Part shown: positions 43,170 to 50,635 of the stretch, piece by piece
How the letters are laid out: each line of letters begins with the position of its first letter
Numbering within the stretch: position 1 is the stretch's first letter
Assembly (NCBI RefSeq): GCF_016863335.1
Contig: NZ_BOOR01000056.1
Span: forward strand, 1-64,000
Length of the DNA: 64,000 bases
Origin: Planotetraspora thailandica
Lineage (GTDB): Bacteria; Actinomycetota; Actinomycetes; Streptosporangiales; Streptosporangiaceae
Reading direction: 5' to 3'
Notes under the pieces: model-generated
Databases searched by the model: none
Told to the model about the DNA's origin: nothing
Seen by the model: the letters and a program-made list of their open reading frames with translations, nothing else
Translations under genes and position numbers: made by a program

Positions 43170-43208
43170 GGCTCGTGAGGCCAGGTCCTGGGCTCGTGAG
43201 GCCAGGTC
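43170..43208. repeat. Short tandem repeat, 21-bp period
   Basis: GGCTCGTGAGGCCAGGTC occurs at 43170-43187 and 43191-43208 without a mismatch, just after the reductase stop; a degenerate third unit seems to precede it. Probably slippage-derived intergenic sequence. Confidence 0.7.
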
Positions 43209-43360
43209 GAAATCCTTCCTGGCGTGCTCACCGTGACCCTCGGCTATGAGGGAACCTTCCCCGGGCCCTTCCTTGCGTTCCGAGTGAGCTGTTGACCGAC
43301 TTGCTGGAGATGAGGGCGACGGCGTCGTTGATTGTGACGATGTTCTTCGGGCATGAAGAT

Positions 43361-43385
43361 GCCCCGCCGGCAACGCCGGCGGGGC
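43361..43385. terminator. Bidirectional hairpin terminator
   Basis: GCCCCGCCGGC (43361-43371), loop AAC, GCCGGCGGGGC (43375-43385): perfect 11-base arms between the convergent reductase and ECF sigma genes. Confidence 0.8.
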
Positions 43386-43430
43386 GGTGGTGTTCGCGTT
43401 GTCGCGTTGGTGTTCAGCTGGTCGGGGTGC

Positions 43431-44513
43431 TCATTCCGCGGTGACTTCGGTGACGGCGGCCCGTGCGCTGGACTCGTCGACGATGCGGCTTTTGTCTGAT
43501 GACAGTGTCGGGGGCAGGCCCAGCCATGGTTTGTCGGTGGCGTCGAATCCGGTGAGCTCGGCGATCTTCCCGTCGACGATGTGCAGGACCGCGATGGTAA
43601 ATAGCCGGTACTCCGGGTCGTCGGGGGTGCGGAGGTACAGCACGGCGGCAGGCATGCGGTTGACCGTCGTGGTGATACAGCGCCAGTCGTCGTGGCCGCG
43701 CTGGAAGAGCCCACCGGAGACCCAGCCGTCCACCGCGTCCTTGGCCGTGATGACCGAGGTTCCCGGCTCGGGCAGCATCGCGAAGCGCAGGTCGTCGCGC
43801 AGCAGGGACATCAGCCCGTCCAGGTCGTTGCGCTCATGGGCGTCGATATACGACTTCACCACGCCCCGCTCGTCATTCGACAGCTCGTGGGTGGCGGGGC
43901 TCCGCCAGTCGAGGCGGCGGTCGGGCAGCTGCTCGCGCATCGTCACACGCGCCCGCTGCAGTGCGCTGGTCACCGATGCGACGGTCAGCTCGAGGGCGTC
44001 GGCGGCCTTCGACGCCGGCCAGCCGAGGACGTCGCGCAGGATGAACACCGCCCGCTGCCGCGGCGGCAGGTGCTGGACGGCGACGATGAACGCCAGCTCG
44101 ATCGTCTCCCGCGCCACCACCGATTCCTGCGGGTCCTCGGGGAGCATCCGGTCGGGGTACGGCTGCAGGTACAGCACTTCGGAGCCGGGGTCCGACAGCC
44201 CGGACGGTACGGGTGTGCGGTCGTTGCGCTTCTCCAGGAAGTCGAGGCAGGCGTTCGTCGCGATCCGGTACAGCCAGGTCCGCAGCGCGGCGTGGCCCTT
44301 GAACGACTTCCGCTTTTCCCACGCTCGCAGGAACGTCTCCTGCGTCACGTCCTGGGCGTCCTCGTAGTTCGCGAGCATCCGGTAGCAGTGCACCTGCAGC
44401 TCACGCCGGTGGCGCTCCGTGATGAGTGCGAACTGCGTCGTGTCGCCTGAGCGGGCCGCCGCGATGAACGTGGCCTCATCGGCGCCCAGCGGTCTGGCGT
44501 CGGTCATGGTCAT
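43431..44513 (-). CDS. ECF sigma factor with C-terminal SnoaL-like domain
   Basis: A 360-residue sigma-70 family protein. Region 2 lies at about 15-85 (RRELQVHCYRMLANYEDAQD, DVTQETFLRAWEK) and region 4 at about 145-205 (LPPRQRAVFILRDVLGWPAS, VASVTSALQRARVTMRE). A SnoaL/NTF2-like domain follows (about 225-340; SYIDAHERNDLDGLMSLLRD, DAVDGWVSGGLF, LFTIAVLHIVDGKIAELTGF). This architecture matches ECF sigma factors that carry their own regulatory domain in place of a separate anti-sigma, and indeed none is adjacent. ATG 44513 is chosen for its AAGGA site. Confidence 0.92.
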   Translation of the reverse strand: MTMTDARPLGADEATFIAAARSGDTTQFALITERHRRELQVHCYRMLANYEDAQDVTQETFLRAWEKRKSFKGHAALRTWLYRIATNACLDFLEKRNDRTPVPSGLSDPGSEVLYLQPYPDRMLPEDPQESVVARETIELAFIVAVQHLPPRQRAVFILRDVLGWPASKAADALELTVASVTSALQRARVTMREQLPDRRLDWRSPATHELSNDERGVVKSYIDAHERNDLDGLMSLLRDDLRFAMLPEPGTSVITAKDAVDGWVSGGLFQRGHDDWRCITTTVNRMPAAVLYLRTPDDPEYRLFTIAVLHIVDGKIAELTGFDATDKPWLGLPPTLSSDKSRIVDESSARAAVTEVTAE

Positions 44514-44609
44514 CAATCCTTCCACCGGTGCGAGGGCTACCGGAACTGACGACATGGCGGAGGATTTCTGATCGGTGAAGCCGCGGGCAGGCGCCAAGCG
44601 CATATGAGG

Positions 44610-45386
44610 TCATCCCCGCTGTCTGAGGATCGTCGCCGTGGTCTCGTCGGCGGGCAGGAAGGCTTCAAGGCGCAGCTCGGACAGGGTGACGTCGACGGCG
44701 GTCGCGAACGACGTCAGCGTGGTGATGAGGTGCAGTTCGCCTTCCCGCACCCGCAGTCGCAGCGGTACGGCGAAGCCGAGGTGCGCGGCCGGTGGATCGA
44801 TGTCCGGAAGGTAGCCGGCCAGTTCGGCGATGAACTCCTCCAGGGCGGGATCGGGGCTTTGGCGTGCCTGGTCGCGCAGGCTGCCGGTGATGTGGCGGCC
44901 CCACTCGGCCAGGTTCTGAACCCGGCGAGCCATCCCGTCGGGATGCAGGGCAAGGCGCAGCACGTTGACCGGGGGCTCCAGTAGCGCGGGCGCGGCGCCC
45001 TCGGAGAGCACGTCGAACGCCGGGTTGGCGGTGACCAGCTCGCCGTACGGCCGGACGACGACCGCGGGGTATGGCAGGTGCCCGTCGAGAATGCGCTCCA
45101 GCGCTTCGCGTACCGGCCCGAGCTCGGGGGCGTCGAGACTCGACTCGGTATAGATCGGCGCGTAGCCCGCGGCGAGCAGGAGCTCGTTCCGCTCACGCAG
45201 CGACAGATCCAGAGACTCGGCGAGCCGGACCACCATGGCGCGCCCCGGTTGCGAGCGTCCCTGTTCAAGAAAGCTCAAGTGGCGCTGAGTCGTGTCGGCC
45301 CTGATCGCCAGATCCAGCTGGCTGATGCGGCGACGGCTCCGCCAGCGTCGTAGTTCCCGGGCGAACTGCTCCTCCAACACCGTCAT
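44610..45386 (-). CDS. XRE-family regulator with MmyB-like C-terminal domain
   Basis: A 258-residue regulator: N-terminal Cro/C1 helix-turn-helix (ISQLDLAIRADTTQRHLSFL, EQGRSQPGRAMVVRLAESLD), then an MmyB-like ligand-binding domain (LELVTANPAFDVLSEG-type segment, NVLRLALHPDGMARRVQNLA, VPLRLRVREGELHLIT). ATG 45386 is preferred since it starts directly before the helix-turn-helix region. The perfect 24-base palindrome at 45417-45440 between it and the divergent NTF2-like/cupin pair is its probable operator. Confidence 0.92.
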   Translation of the reverse strand: MTVLEEQFARELRRWRSRRRISQLDLAIRADTTQRHLSFLEQGRSQPGRAMVVRLAESLDLSLRERNELLLAAGYAPIYTESSLDAPELGPVREALERILDGHLPYPAVVVRPYGELVTANPAFDVLSEGAAPALLEPPVNVLRLALHPDGMARRVQNLAEWGRHITGSLRDQARQSPDPALEEFIAELAGYLPDIDPPAAHLGFAVPLRLRVREGELHLITTLTSFATAVDVTLSELRLEAFLPADETTATILRQRG

Positions 45387-45416
45387 ATCCCTATTGATAC
45401 TGGACGTCCGAAGCGG

Positions 45417-45440
45417 GGCGATTCCCTGCAGGGAATCGCC
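45417..45440. promoter_or_regulatory. Perfect 24-bp palindrome, probable XRE operator
   Basis: GGCGATTCCCTG (45417-45428) followed immediately by its exact reverse complement (45429-45440), no spacer and no mismatch. It lies in the 85-base region between the XRE gene and the NTF2-like gene, about 30 bases from each start. It suits control of both promoters by the XRE dimer. Confidence 0.8.
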
Positions 45441-45471
45441 GTACCGCAGGCGGGGTCGCACACTGCTGCGC

Positions 45472-45906
45472 ATGAGCAACTCACTCGATGTGAAGCAATG
45501 GAGTGACCGTTATGTCGCCCAATGGAACGAGCCCGATCCGGCGATGCGGAGCGCGCTCATTCGCGAGTTGTGGGCGCCCGACGGGATCCAGGTGCTGGTC
45601 GACCCGCCGGAGACAATCCGCGACGCCGCCTCGGAGCTCGCGTTTCCCGTGCCCCCGCTGGAGGTCCGCGGCCACGATGCCCTGAACGCCAGGGTGACCC
45701 GTGCCTACGAGATGTTCGTCGCGCCGGGTGAGCACGTCTTCGAGGCCGCCGAGGAGCCGTTCCTTCTCCTGCCCCACGTGCTCGGCATCCGGTGGTCGAT
45801 GGTGTCGATCCGTACGGGCGAGGCCGTCGGCGGCGGCCTGGACATCCTGGCTCTGGACGGCGATGACCGGATCCGCACCGACCACCAGTTCATCGGAGTG
45901 AGTTGA
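45472..45906 (+). CDS. SnoaL/NTF2-like protein
   Basis: A 144-residue protein beginning MSNSLDVKQWSDRYVAQWNE with the helix-strand pattern of the NTF2-like superfamily (ALIRELWAPDGIQVLVDPPE, ALNARVTRAYEMFVAPGEHV, LDILALDGDDRIRTDHQFIG). Such proteins may be isomerases, hydrolases or ligand-binding proteins; no catalytic residue can be assigned. It shares one base with the cupin gene (TGATG), so the two form an operon facing the XRE regulator. Confidence 0.85.
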   Translation: MSNSLDVKQWSDRYVAQWNEPDPAMRSALIRELWAPDGIQVLVDPPETIRDAASELAFPVPPLEVRGHDALNARVTRAYEMFVAPGEHVFEAAEEPFLLLPHVLGIRWSMVSIRTGEAVGGGLDILALDGDDRIRTDHQFIGVS

Positions 45907-46265
45907 TGCGCTTCATCAAGATCGTCCGTACCGGGGATGGCGGATCGGCGTTCGAGGACGGCGAGATCGTGCTCGAACACCGGCATGTCGCCGACGGGGT
46001 GCCGGCCATGGCGGTCGGCGGGTTGGCGTCGAGCGGCGGCGTGCAGTTCCTGCGCAGCGCCGCCTTCGACAGCACCGCACACCCGGCGCCGCGTGAGCAG
46101 TGGGTGGTGATGCTGCACGGAATGATCGAGGTGACGGTCAGCGACGGCAGCCGGCGTCGCTTCGGCCCCGGCGACCTGGTGCTCGCCGCCGACACCACGG
46201 GAGTGGGGCACGTCACGACCGCCATCGGCGACTCGCCGTTGGAGGCTCTGTTCATCCCCGTCTGA
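45906..46265 (+). CDS. Small cupin-domain protein
   Basis: A 119-residue single-domain cupin: HPAPREQWVVMLHGMIEVTV and GSRRRFGPGDLVLAADTTGVGH match the two cupin motifs, though the first has lost some metal-binding His. Likely cytoplasmic; substrate unknown. It is translationally coupled to the NTF2-like protein and ends at a strong terminator. Confidence 0.85.
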   Translation: MRFIKIVRTGDGGSAFEDGEIVLEHRHVADGVPAMAVGGLASSGGVQFLRSAAFDSTAHPAPREQWVVMLHGMIEVTVSDGSRRRFGPGDLVLAADTTGVGHVTTAIGDSPLEALFIPV

Positions 46266-46315
46266 GCGGACGGCCGGCAGTCGCCGAGGCGGTGACAGCC
46301 GAAGTCCACAAGTTC

Positions 46316-46352
46316 TGAGGAGCCCCGCTCGCCAGGGGAGCGGGGCTCCTCA
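46316..46352. terminator. Strong hairpin terminator
   Basis: GAGGAGCCCCGCTC (46317-46330), seven-base loop, GAGCGGGGCTCCTC (46338-46351), with one further T-A pair outside. Perfect stem between the convergent cupin and lamin-tail genes. Confidence 0.9.
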
Positions 46353-46365
46353 TGTCCGGCCGGGC

Positions 46366-46854
46366 TCAGCAGGCCTTGGAGTAGACCGTCGACTTGGACT
46401 TGTAGGAGCAGGAGTCTTTCAGCGTGCCGGACGCGTTCCGCAGATAGGCGGTGTCCGAGGTGTTGTTCCAGATGTAGGCGACGGAGCCCTGGGTGTAGCT
46501 CCTGCCCCAGTACCGGTTGGCGGAGGTGTTCTTGCCCTTGCCGGTCCGCACGGTGACCGTCTTGCCGGCGCCGAGCGTGAACGTGCCGAACTTGAAGATG
46601 TGACCCGAGGCGGTGCTCTGCTTGTCGCGGAGGGTCCAGCCCTTGAGACTGACCGCCTTCTTCGTCATGTTCTTGATCTGCACGTACTCGCCGTTGAGCT
46701 TCGTGTTCGTGACAGGGGTGTCCGAAGTGCGACCGTACGAGTTGTAGTAGATCTTGGTGATCTGGATGGCCGGGCCCGCGGCGTAGGCGGGCTGGGAGAT
46801 GACGACCGCGCCGACGCCCAACGTGGCGGCCAGCAGCAGGGAACGAGCACGCAC
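46366..46854 (-). CDS. Small secreted lamin-tail-domain protein
   Basis: A 162-residue protein with a Sec signal peptide (LLLAATLGVGAVVISQPAYA, cleavage after AYA) and a single lamin tail domain (IQITKIYYNSYGRTSDTPVT, NGEYVQIKNMTKKAVSLKGW, FGTFTLGAGKTVTVRTGKGK). Two Cys near the C-terminus (CSYKSKSTVYSKAC) probably form a disulphide. LTD proteins are extracellular and often accompany nucleases; a related domain opens the nuclease at 52097. GTG start behind AGGAG. Role unknown. Confidence 0.9.
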   Translation of the reverse strand: MRARSLLLAATLGVGAVVISQPAYAAGPAIQITKIYYNSYGRTSDTPVTNTKLNGEYVQIKNMTKKAVSLKGWTLRDKQSTASGHIFKFGTFTLGAGKTVTVRTGKGKNTSANRYWGRSYTQGSVAYIWNNTSDTAYLRNASGTLKDSCSYKSKSTVYSKAC

Positions 46855-47089
46855 AGGAGGCTCCTGAGGTGGGGGATGTGTCCAGCCAGCCGATCTTAAT
46901 GATCGGAATAGTTACCGATGGACCGTTCCTGCATCGCTTTGGTATCTCTCGTGGCCTTTTGTGCTCCCTTCCCGCGCCCGAGTGCGGCAGATGCCTGCTT
47001 GCCCGGTGGGTCGAACATGTGGGTAACACTCGCGGCCTTTTCGACACGTAGGTGGTGTTTCCCCACCCCGTGCAGTGAAGGAGAGTCAC

Positions 47090-47131
47090 ATGCGACATAC
47101 CGGATTCGGCCACCGGGCCCTCGATGGATGA
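47090..47131 (+). CDS. Leader ORF of 13 codons overlapping the ECF sigma start
   Basis: ATG 47090, with AAGGAG six to eleven bases upstream, encodes MRHTGFGHRALDG and stops at 47129-47131, eight bases inside the sigma gene in another frame. The sigma ATG itself has no ribosome binding site. The good site therefore belongs to the leader, and the sigma factor is probably translated by coupling. The peptide resembles nothing I know. Confidence 0.5.
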   Translation: MRHTGFGHRALDG

Positions 47132-47666
47132 CCGCAAAGCCAGGTTCGAGGAGATATACGCCGCGACATACGAGCCGATCCTGGGTTACGCGTTGAGACG
47201 CTGCTCCTCTCCGGAGGACGCGGCCGACGTCGTCGCGGAGACGTTCACCGTCGCGTGGAGGCGGTTCGAGGAGATGCCCGCCGGTACGAAGGCGCGGCTC
47301 TGGTTGTACGGCGTCGCGCGGCGGGTGCTGGCCAACCATCGGCGTGGCGAGTCACAGCGGCGGCTGCGGACCACGGAGCTCCGGGACGAGATCGCCGCGG
47401 TCAGTACGGATCCCGTCGACGCGTCGGCCATCGGCCAGGCGTTCCGGGAGTTGTCCGACGACGACCGGGAGTTGCTCGGTCTCGTCGCCTGGGAGGGGCT
47501 CGACCACTCCGCCATCGCCGCCGTCCTCGGCTGCTCGCGAGGAGCCGCGCGCGTCCGGCTGCATCGTGCGCGCAAGCGCTTCTCCCGCGCGCTCCGCTCG
47601 GCCGGAATCGACGTGGCCCCGCCGGCTGTGAGCCGCCCCATCAGCGAACGGAGTTCTCTCATATGA
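47124..47666 (+). CDS. ECF sigma factor
   Basis: A 180-residue sigma factor: region 2 (FEEIYAATYEPILGYALRRC, DAADVVAETFTVAWRRF) and region 4 (LGLVAWEGLDHSAIAAVLGC, RGAARVRLHRARKRFSRAL). The downstream gene encodes a single-span membrane protein overlapping by four bases, an arrangement typical of sigma/anti-sigma pairs. A GTAAC (47023) and a CGTA (47047) upstream could be an autoregulated ECF promoter, but the spacing of 19 is longer than usual. Confidence 0.93.
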   Translation: MDDRKARFEEIYAATYEPILGYALRRCSSPEDAADVVAETFTVAWRRFEEMPAGTKARLWLYGVARRVLANHRRGESQRRLRTTELRDEIAAVSTDPVDASAIGQAFRELSDDDRELLGLVAWEGLDHSAIAAVLGCSRGAARVRLHRARKRFSRALRSAGIDVAPPAVSRPISERSSLI

Positions 47667-48631
47667 AGACTCACCCCACCGATGACCTGGTACGCAAGAT
47701 GACCCCCGTGCGCGACGAGTCCCTGGCCGGATTCGGGGATCGGCCCGCCGCGCGGAGCCTGCTGGACGACGTCACGGCCCTTCCCGTGTCACACGAGGCG
47801 CCCCGGCTCCGTCGCCGCGTCCTGCTCACCGGCCTGCCGCTCGCCTCCGCTGCGGCGGTGGCCGCGGTGGTCGTCGCCATGTCGGTCGGCGGCCCGTCGG
47901 CCGACGTCCCCGATGCGACCGGTCCCAGGCCCACGAGTTCCCCTGACGGTCCCGCGGCTTCCGCCTCGCCCACGCAGCTCAAGCCGGGGAAAGTCCAGCT
48001 GGCCGCCCTCTCCTTTTCCACCCAGGGCAAATACCTGGTCGTGAAGGTGAAGGACCCGTTGGCGGACCCGGCGCGCTACAAGGAGCAGTTCGCCGAGCAT
48101 GGAATGGACATCAGCCTCACCCTCGTCCCGGCGTCTCCGTCGGTCGTGGGCACCGTGGTGTTCTCGGAACTGCCCGACACCGTCAAGATGCTGCCGGCTA
48201 AGGGCAAGTGCTTCAGCGGCGGCGGGGCCTGCCCGGTAGGCGTGAAGATCCCCCTCGATTTCCACGGGTCCGGGGGGATCGTATTCGGCCGGCAGGCGCG
48301 CCCCGGCGAGACCTACGAGAGCACGAACAGCGCGTTCGCCCCCGGCGAGATCCTGCACTGCGTCGACATCCGCGGTCGCACTGTGGACCAGGCGCTGGCC
48401 GTCCTCAAGGGGCGCAAGGTGACCGTGGGCAGTTGGCATTACGAGGAGAAGCGTGCCGACGGGACCTACGGCGTGACAGGAGCACGGGGGAAGATTCCCG
48501 GCAGCTGGTACGTCTCGGGTGCCGATCCCTACGCGCCCGGCCAGATCATGTTGTGGGTGCAGCAGAACCCTCCTGTAGCGGGGGAGAGCGAGGCCTATTA
48601 CCAGAGCCTCACGCAGGGCTGCCACAACTGA
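47663..48631 (+). CDS. ECF-linked membrane protein with PASTA-like C-terminus
   Basis: A 322-residue protein. It has a cytoplasmic N-terminus of about 50 residues (MKTHPTDDLVRKMTPVRDES), one membrane helix (about 52-70; VLLTGLPLASAAAVAAVVVA), a Ser/Pro linker and an extracytoplasmic part. The last 90 residues (CVDIRGRTVDQALAVLKGRK ... GSWYVSGADPYAPG ... IMLWVQ) resemble a PASTA domain, the muropeptide-binding module of Ser/Thr kinases and PBPs. No zinc-binding HxxxCxxC motif of classical anti-sigma domains is present. It likely anchors or controls the sigma factor in response to cell-wall state (inference). Confidence 0.8.
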   Translation: MKTHPTDDLVRKMTPVRDESLAGFGDRPAARSLLDDVTALPVSHEAPRLRRRVLLTGLPLASAAAVAAVVVAMSVGGPSADVPDATGPRPTSSPDGPAASASPTQLKPGKVQLAALSFSTQGKYLVVKVKDPLADPARYKEQFAEHGMDISLTLVPASPSVVGTVVFSELPDTVKMLPAKGKCFSGGGACPVGVKIPLDFHGSGGIVFGRQARPGETYESTNSAFAPGEILHCVDIRGRTVDQALAVLKGRKVTVGSWHYEEKRADGTYGVTGARGKIPGSWYVSGADPYAPGQIMLWVQQNPPVAGESEAYYQSLTQGCHN

Positions 48632-48835
48632 ACGGCGACCCGTGGCGCCCCGCCGGGGGCCGGGGCGCCACGGGGCTTCTGTCATGGAGGACAGGGTGTC
48701 CGCTCGCTTCGGCGTCGCGGTGAACCTTTTCCGCGTCGGGGCCGTGCTCTGTCGGGACATGTCGTCGAACGGGTCTCGATGGAGACCGGGCGCCCGGCAA
48801 CCGTGATGCACCGACCAGAGATTGGGAACAACGCA

Positions 48836-49537
48836 GTGTCGCACCGTCGTACGACCCGCCGGACCGTCAACCGCGCCAAGGCGGTTCTGGCGCTCGTCAC
48901 ACCGGGGGTGATGATCCTGACCGGTGTCTCGGCCTGCGGGACTTCCTCTCCGGCCACTCCCACGGCGGTAACCCCTACGGCGGTAAGCCCCACATCGGAG
49001 ACGTCACCGATCACGTCGACCCCGACCGGCGTCACGCCGAGCGCGAGCGACGCCCCCGCGTCGTCCACCCCGGTCGGCGGCGGCGCAACACCGGCCTGCA
49101 CGGCGACCGACATCAAGGTGACGCTCACCGAGCAGCCGCAACGACGCGAGGGCGACAGCCGGATGGCGCTCGTCCATCTGACGAACGCCTCCGGCCGTAC
49201 CTGCAACGTGGGCGGCTGGCCGGTGATCACGCTGGCGAACGCGGCCGACGAGGCGGTGGCCGTGCCGACGAAGAACGTTGCTCAACCGGGCAAGTCGGTG
49301 CCGGCCGACCTGGCCCCGGGCGGGGGCGCGTTCGCCGGTATCAAGTGGACGATCTGCGACAAGGCAGCCGCTGATTGCCCGGCAGGCAACACCATCAAGG
49401 TCGGGCTTGCGAAGGGCGGGCCGCTCGTGGCGGCGACCCTGGAGGGCTTCCCCAACCCGGAGCAGTCCGGCATCACCTTCAAGTCGCTCCAGGTCGGCAC
49501 AATTCAGCCCAGCAATCAGGGCGTCGTCGCCTGGTGA
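48836..49537 (+). CDS. DUF4232 lipoprotein
   Basis: A 233-residue secreted protein: basic N-region, hydrophobic core and lipobox GVSAC, a Thr/Pro/Ser-rich linker (about 40-95), then a DUF4232 domain (CTATDIKVTLTEQPQRREGD, LVHLTNASGRTCNVGGWPVI, FAGIKWTICDKAAADCPAGN) with paired cysteines. DUF4232 proteins are common surface proteins of actinomycetes, function unknown. GTG 48836 gives a proper signal peptide; an upstream ATG (48779) is possible. Same strand as the sigma operon but 204 bases away. Confidence 0.88.
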   Translation: MSHRRTTRRTVNRAKAVLALVTPGVMILTGVSACGTSSPATPTAVTPTAVSPTSETSPITSTPTGVTPSASDAPASSTPVGGGATPACTATDIKVTLTEQPQRREGDSRMALVHLTNASGRTCNVGGWPVITLANAADEAVAVPTKNVAQPGKSVPADLAPGGGAFAGIKWTICDKAAADCPAGNTIKVGLAKGGPLVAATLEGFPNPEQSGITFKSLQVGTIQPSNQGVVAW

Positions 49538-49576
49538 AGAGGCGCGTGATCGGCGGGTCGACCCTGCCCCTTGACC

Positions 49577-49628
49577 GCAGCACCTGAACACCTCGAACGC
49601 CCCGAGCCGATCACGCCGGGGCGTTCTG
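49577..49628 (+). repeat. Terminator-like intergenic repeat, copy B
   Basis: Perfect hairpin GAACGCCCCG (49595-49604) / CGGGGCGTTC (49617-49626) with the same flank CAGCACCTGAACA as copy A at 37706. It follows the DUF4232 stop and probably terminates it. Confidence 0.75.
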
Positions 49629-49673
49629 ATCTACAGTGACGGCAACGGTCTTTGGATCAGTGGGGGCGAGCGC

Positions 49674-50492
49674 GTGGGGGCCGTCGAGTCGGACCAGCCG
49701 TCGAGATACCTTCTGGTCGACGAGGATGACATCGTTTTGTGTCCCTGCCAGGATGTCGACGGCTTATTCGTGGAGGATCCACAAGCGCCGTCAGCGCCCT
49801 TCGACATGCTCGGCTGCGAGCCGTCCCAGTCGTTGATGGATTATCTGAGCGGGTCCAAGCGATATCGGACACGCAATCCCCTCTTCCCTGGAGATCTGCT
49901 GGTTCCCGATGCATCTGGCGGTCACCTCGGCGGGTTCTCCCTCGTCGGCTGCCAGGTCGTCGGCTGGCGCGAATCCGATCGGGGAGCCGGGTTGATCGAC
50001 ATCACGGTGGACGCGCCGTCGATGCGGCCGTCGTCCAGGTCGAAGCCGATTTGGGAGAGCTGGCGGGTCGGACGACCTGAGTCGATCAATCTTTGGGCCG
50101 AATACGACGCCGCCGGCAGGCGCGCGTGGCTCGACGTCGTGGGGGCATGCACGTTCCGCGGCTCCAGAGAGCTGCTGGACGATCCACCTGGGAAGACGTA
50201 TGAACTCGACGGGACCTACATCACCGACGAGACGAGCTTTTACATCGCGATGGGTGAGGCCATCAACGGACCAGCCGGATACTTCGGCTGGAACCTGAAC
50301 GCTCTGGCCGACTGCACATACGGCGGTTTCGGGGCCACCACTCCGTTCACGCTGGTCTGGCGCCATTCGGACATCGCGCGCGACAGCCTCACCGGGCGGT
50401 TCGAAGACGTGGACGGAGAGGTGTCGCCGCCTCTCTTCGAGGTGATCGTGAGCCTTCTCGATGAACGCAGCGTGGATGTCGTTCTGGCCTGA
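49674..50492 (+). CDS. Barstar-domain protein
   Basis: A 272-residue protein. The C-terminal part (about 180-265; ELDGTYITDETSFYIAMGEA, GPAGYFGWNLNALADCTYGG, FTLVWRHSDIARDSL) is a barstar-like barnase inhibitor domain with the characteristic Y-F-G-x-N-L-x-A-L-x-D-C core. The N-terminal 175 residues (YLLVDEDDIVLCPCQDVDGL, GCQVVGWRESDRGAGLIDIT) are an uncharacterised domain with several Cys. Barstar inhibits secreted or contact-delivered ribonucleases inside the cell; no barnase-like toxin gene is visible nearby, so this may be an orphan immunity protein. The GTG 49674 start is preceded by GGGGGCGAG. Confidence 0.88.
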   Translation: MGAVESDQPSRYLLVDEDDIVLCPCQDVDGLFVEDPQAPSAPFDMLGCEPSQSLMDYLSGSKRYRTRNPLFPGDLLVPDASGGHLGGFSLVGCQVVGWRESDRGAGLIDITVDAPSMRPSSRSKPIWESWRVGRPESINLWAEYDAAGRRAWLDVVGACTFRGSRELLDDPPGKTYELDGTYITDETSFYIAMGEAINGPAGYFGWNLNALADCTYGGFGATTPFTLVWRHSDIARDSLTGRFEDVDGEVSPPLFEVIVSLLDERSVDVVLA

Positions 50493-50577
50493 GACGCATT
50501 CGCTACGGCTGGGCGTCAGGCGATGAGCCGGCAGCTGCGGCGTCGAACGAGGTCACGCTCGGTGGATCCCGGTTCCC

Positions 50578-50605
50578 GGCGTGCCCGCCGCAAGGCGGGC
50601 ACGCC
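50578..50605. terminator. Perfect hairpin terminator
   Basis: GGCGTGCCCGCC (50578-50589), tetraloop GCAA, GGCGGGCACGCC (50594-50605), between the convergent barstar-domain and beta-propeller genes. Confidence 0.85.
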
Positions 50606-50635
50606 CATCGGCGACAGCCGTACGAGATCAGATGA

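Noticed and set aside
43170-43208. Tandem repeat read as a coding DLASRA-type repeat on the minus strand
   Set aside because: The frame runs antisense through the reductase gene and has no start signal; intergenic slippage is simpler.
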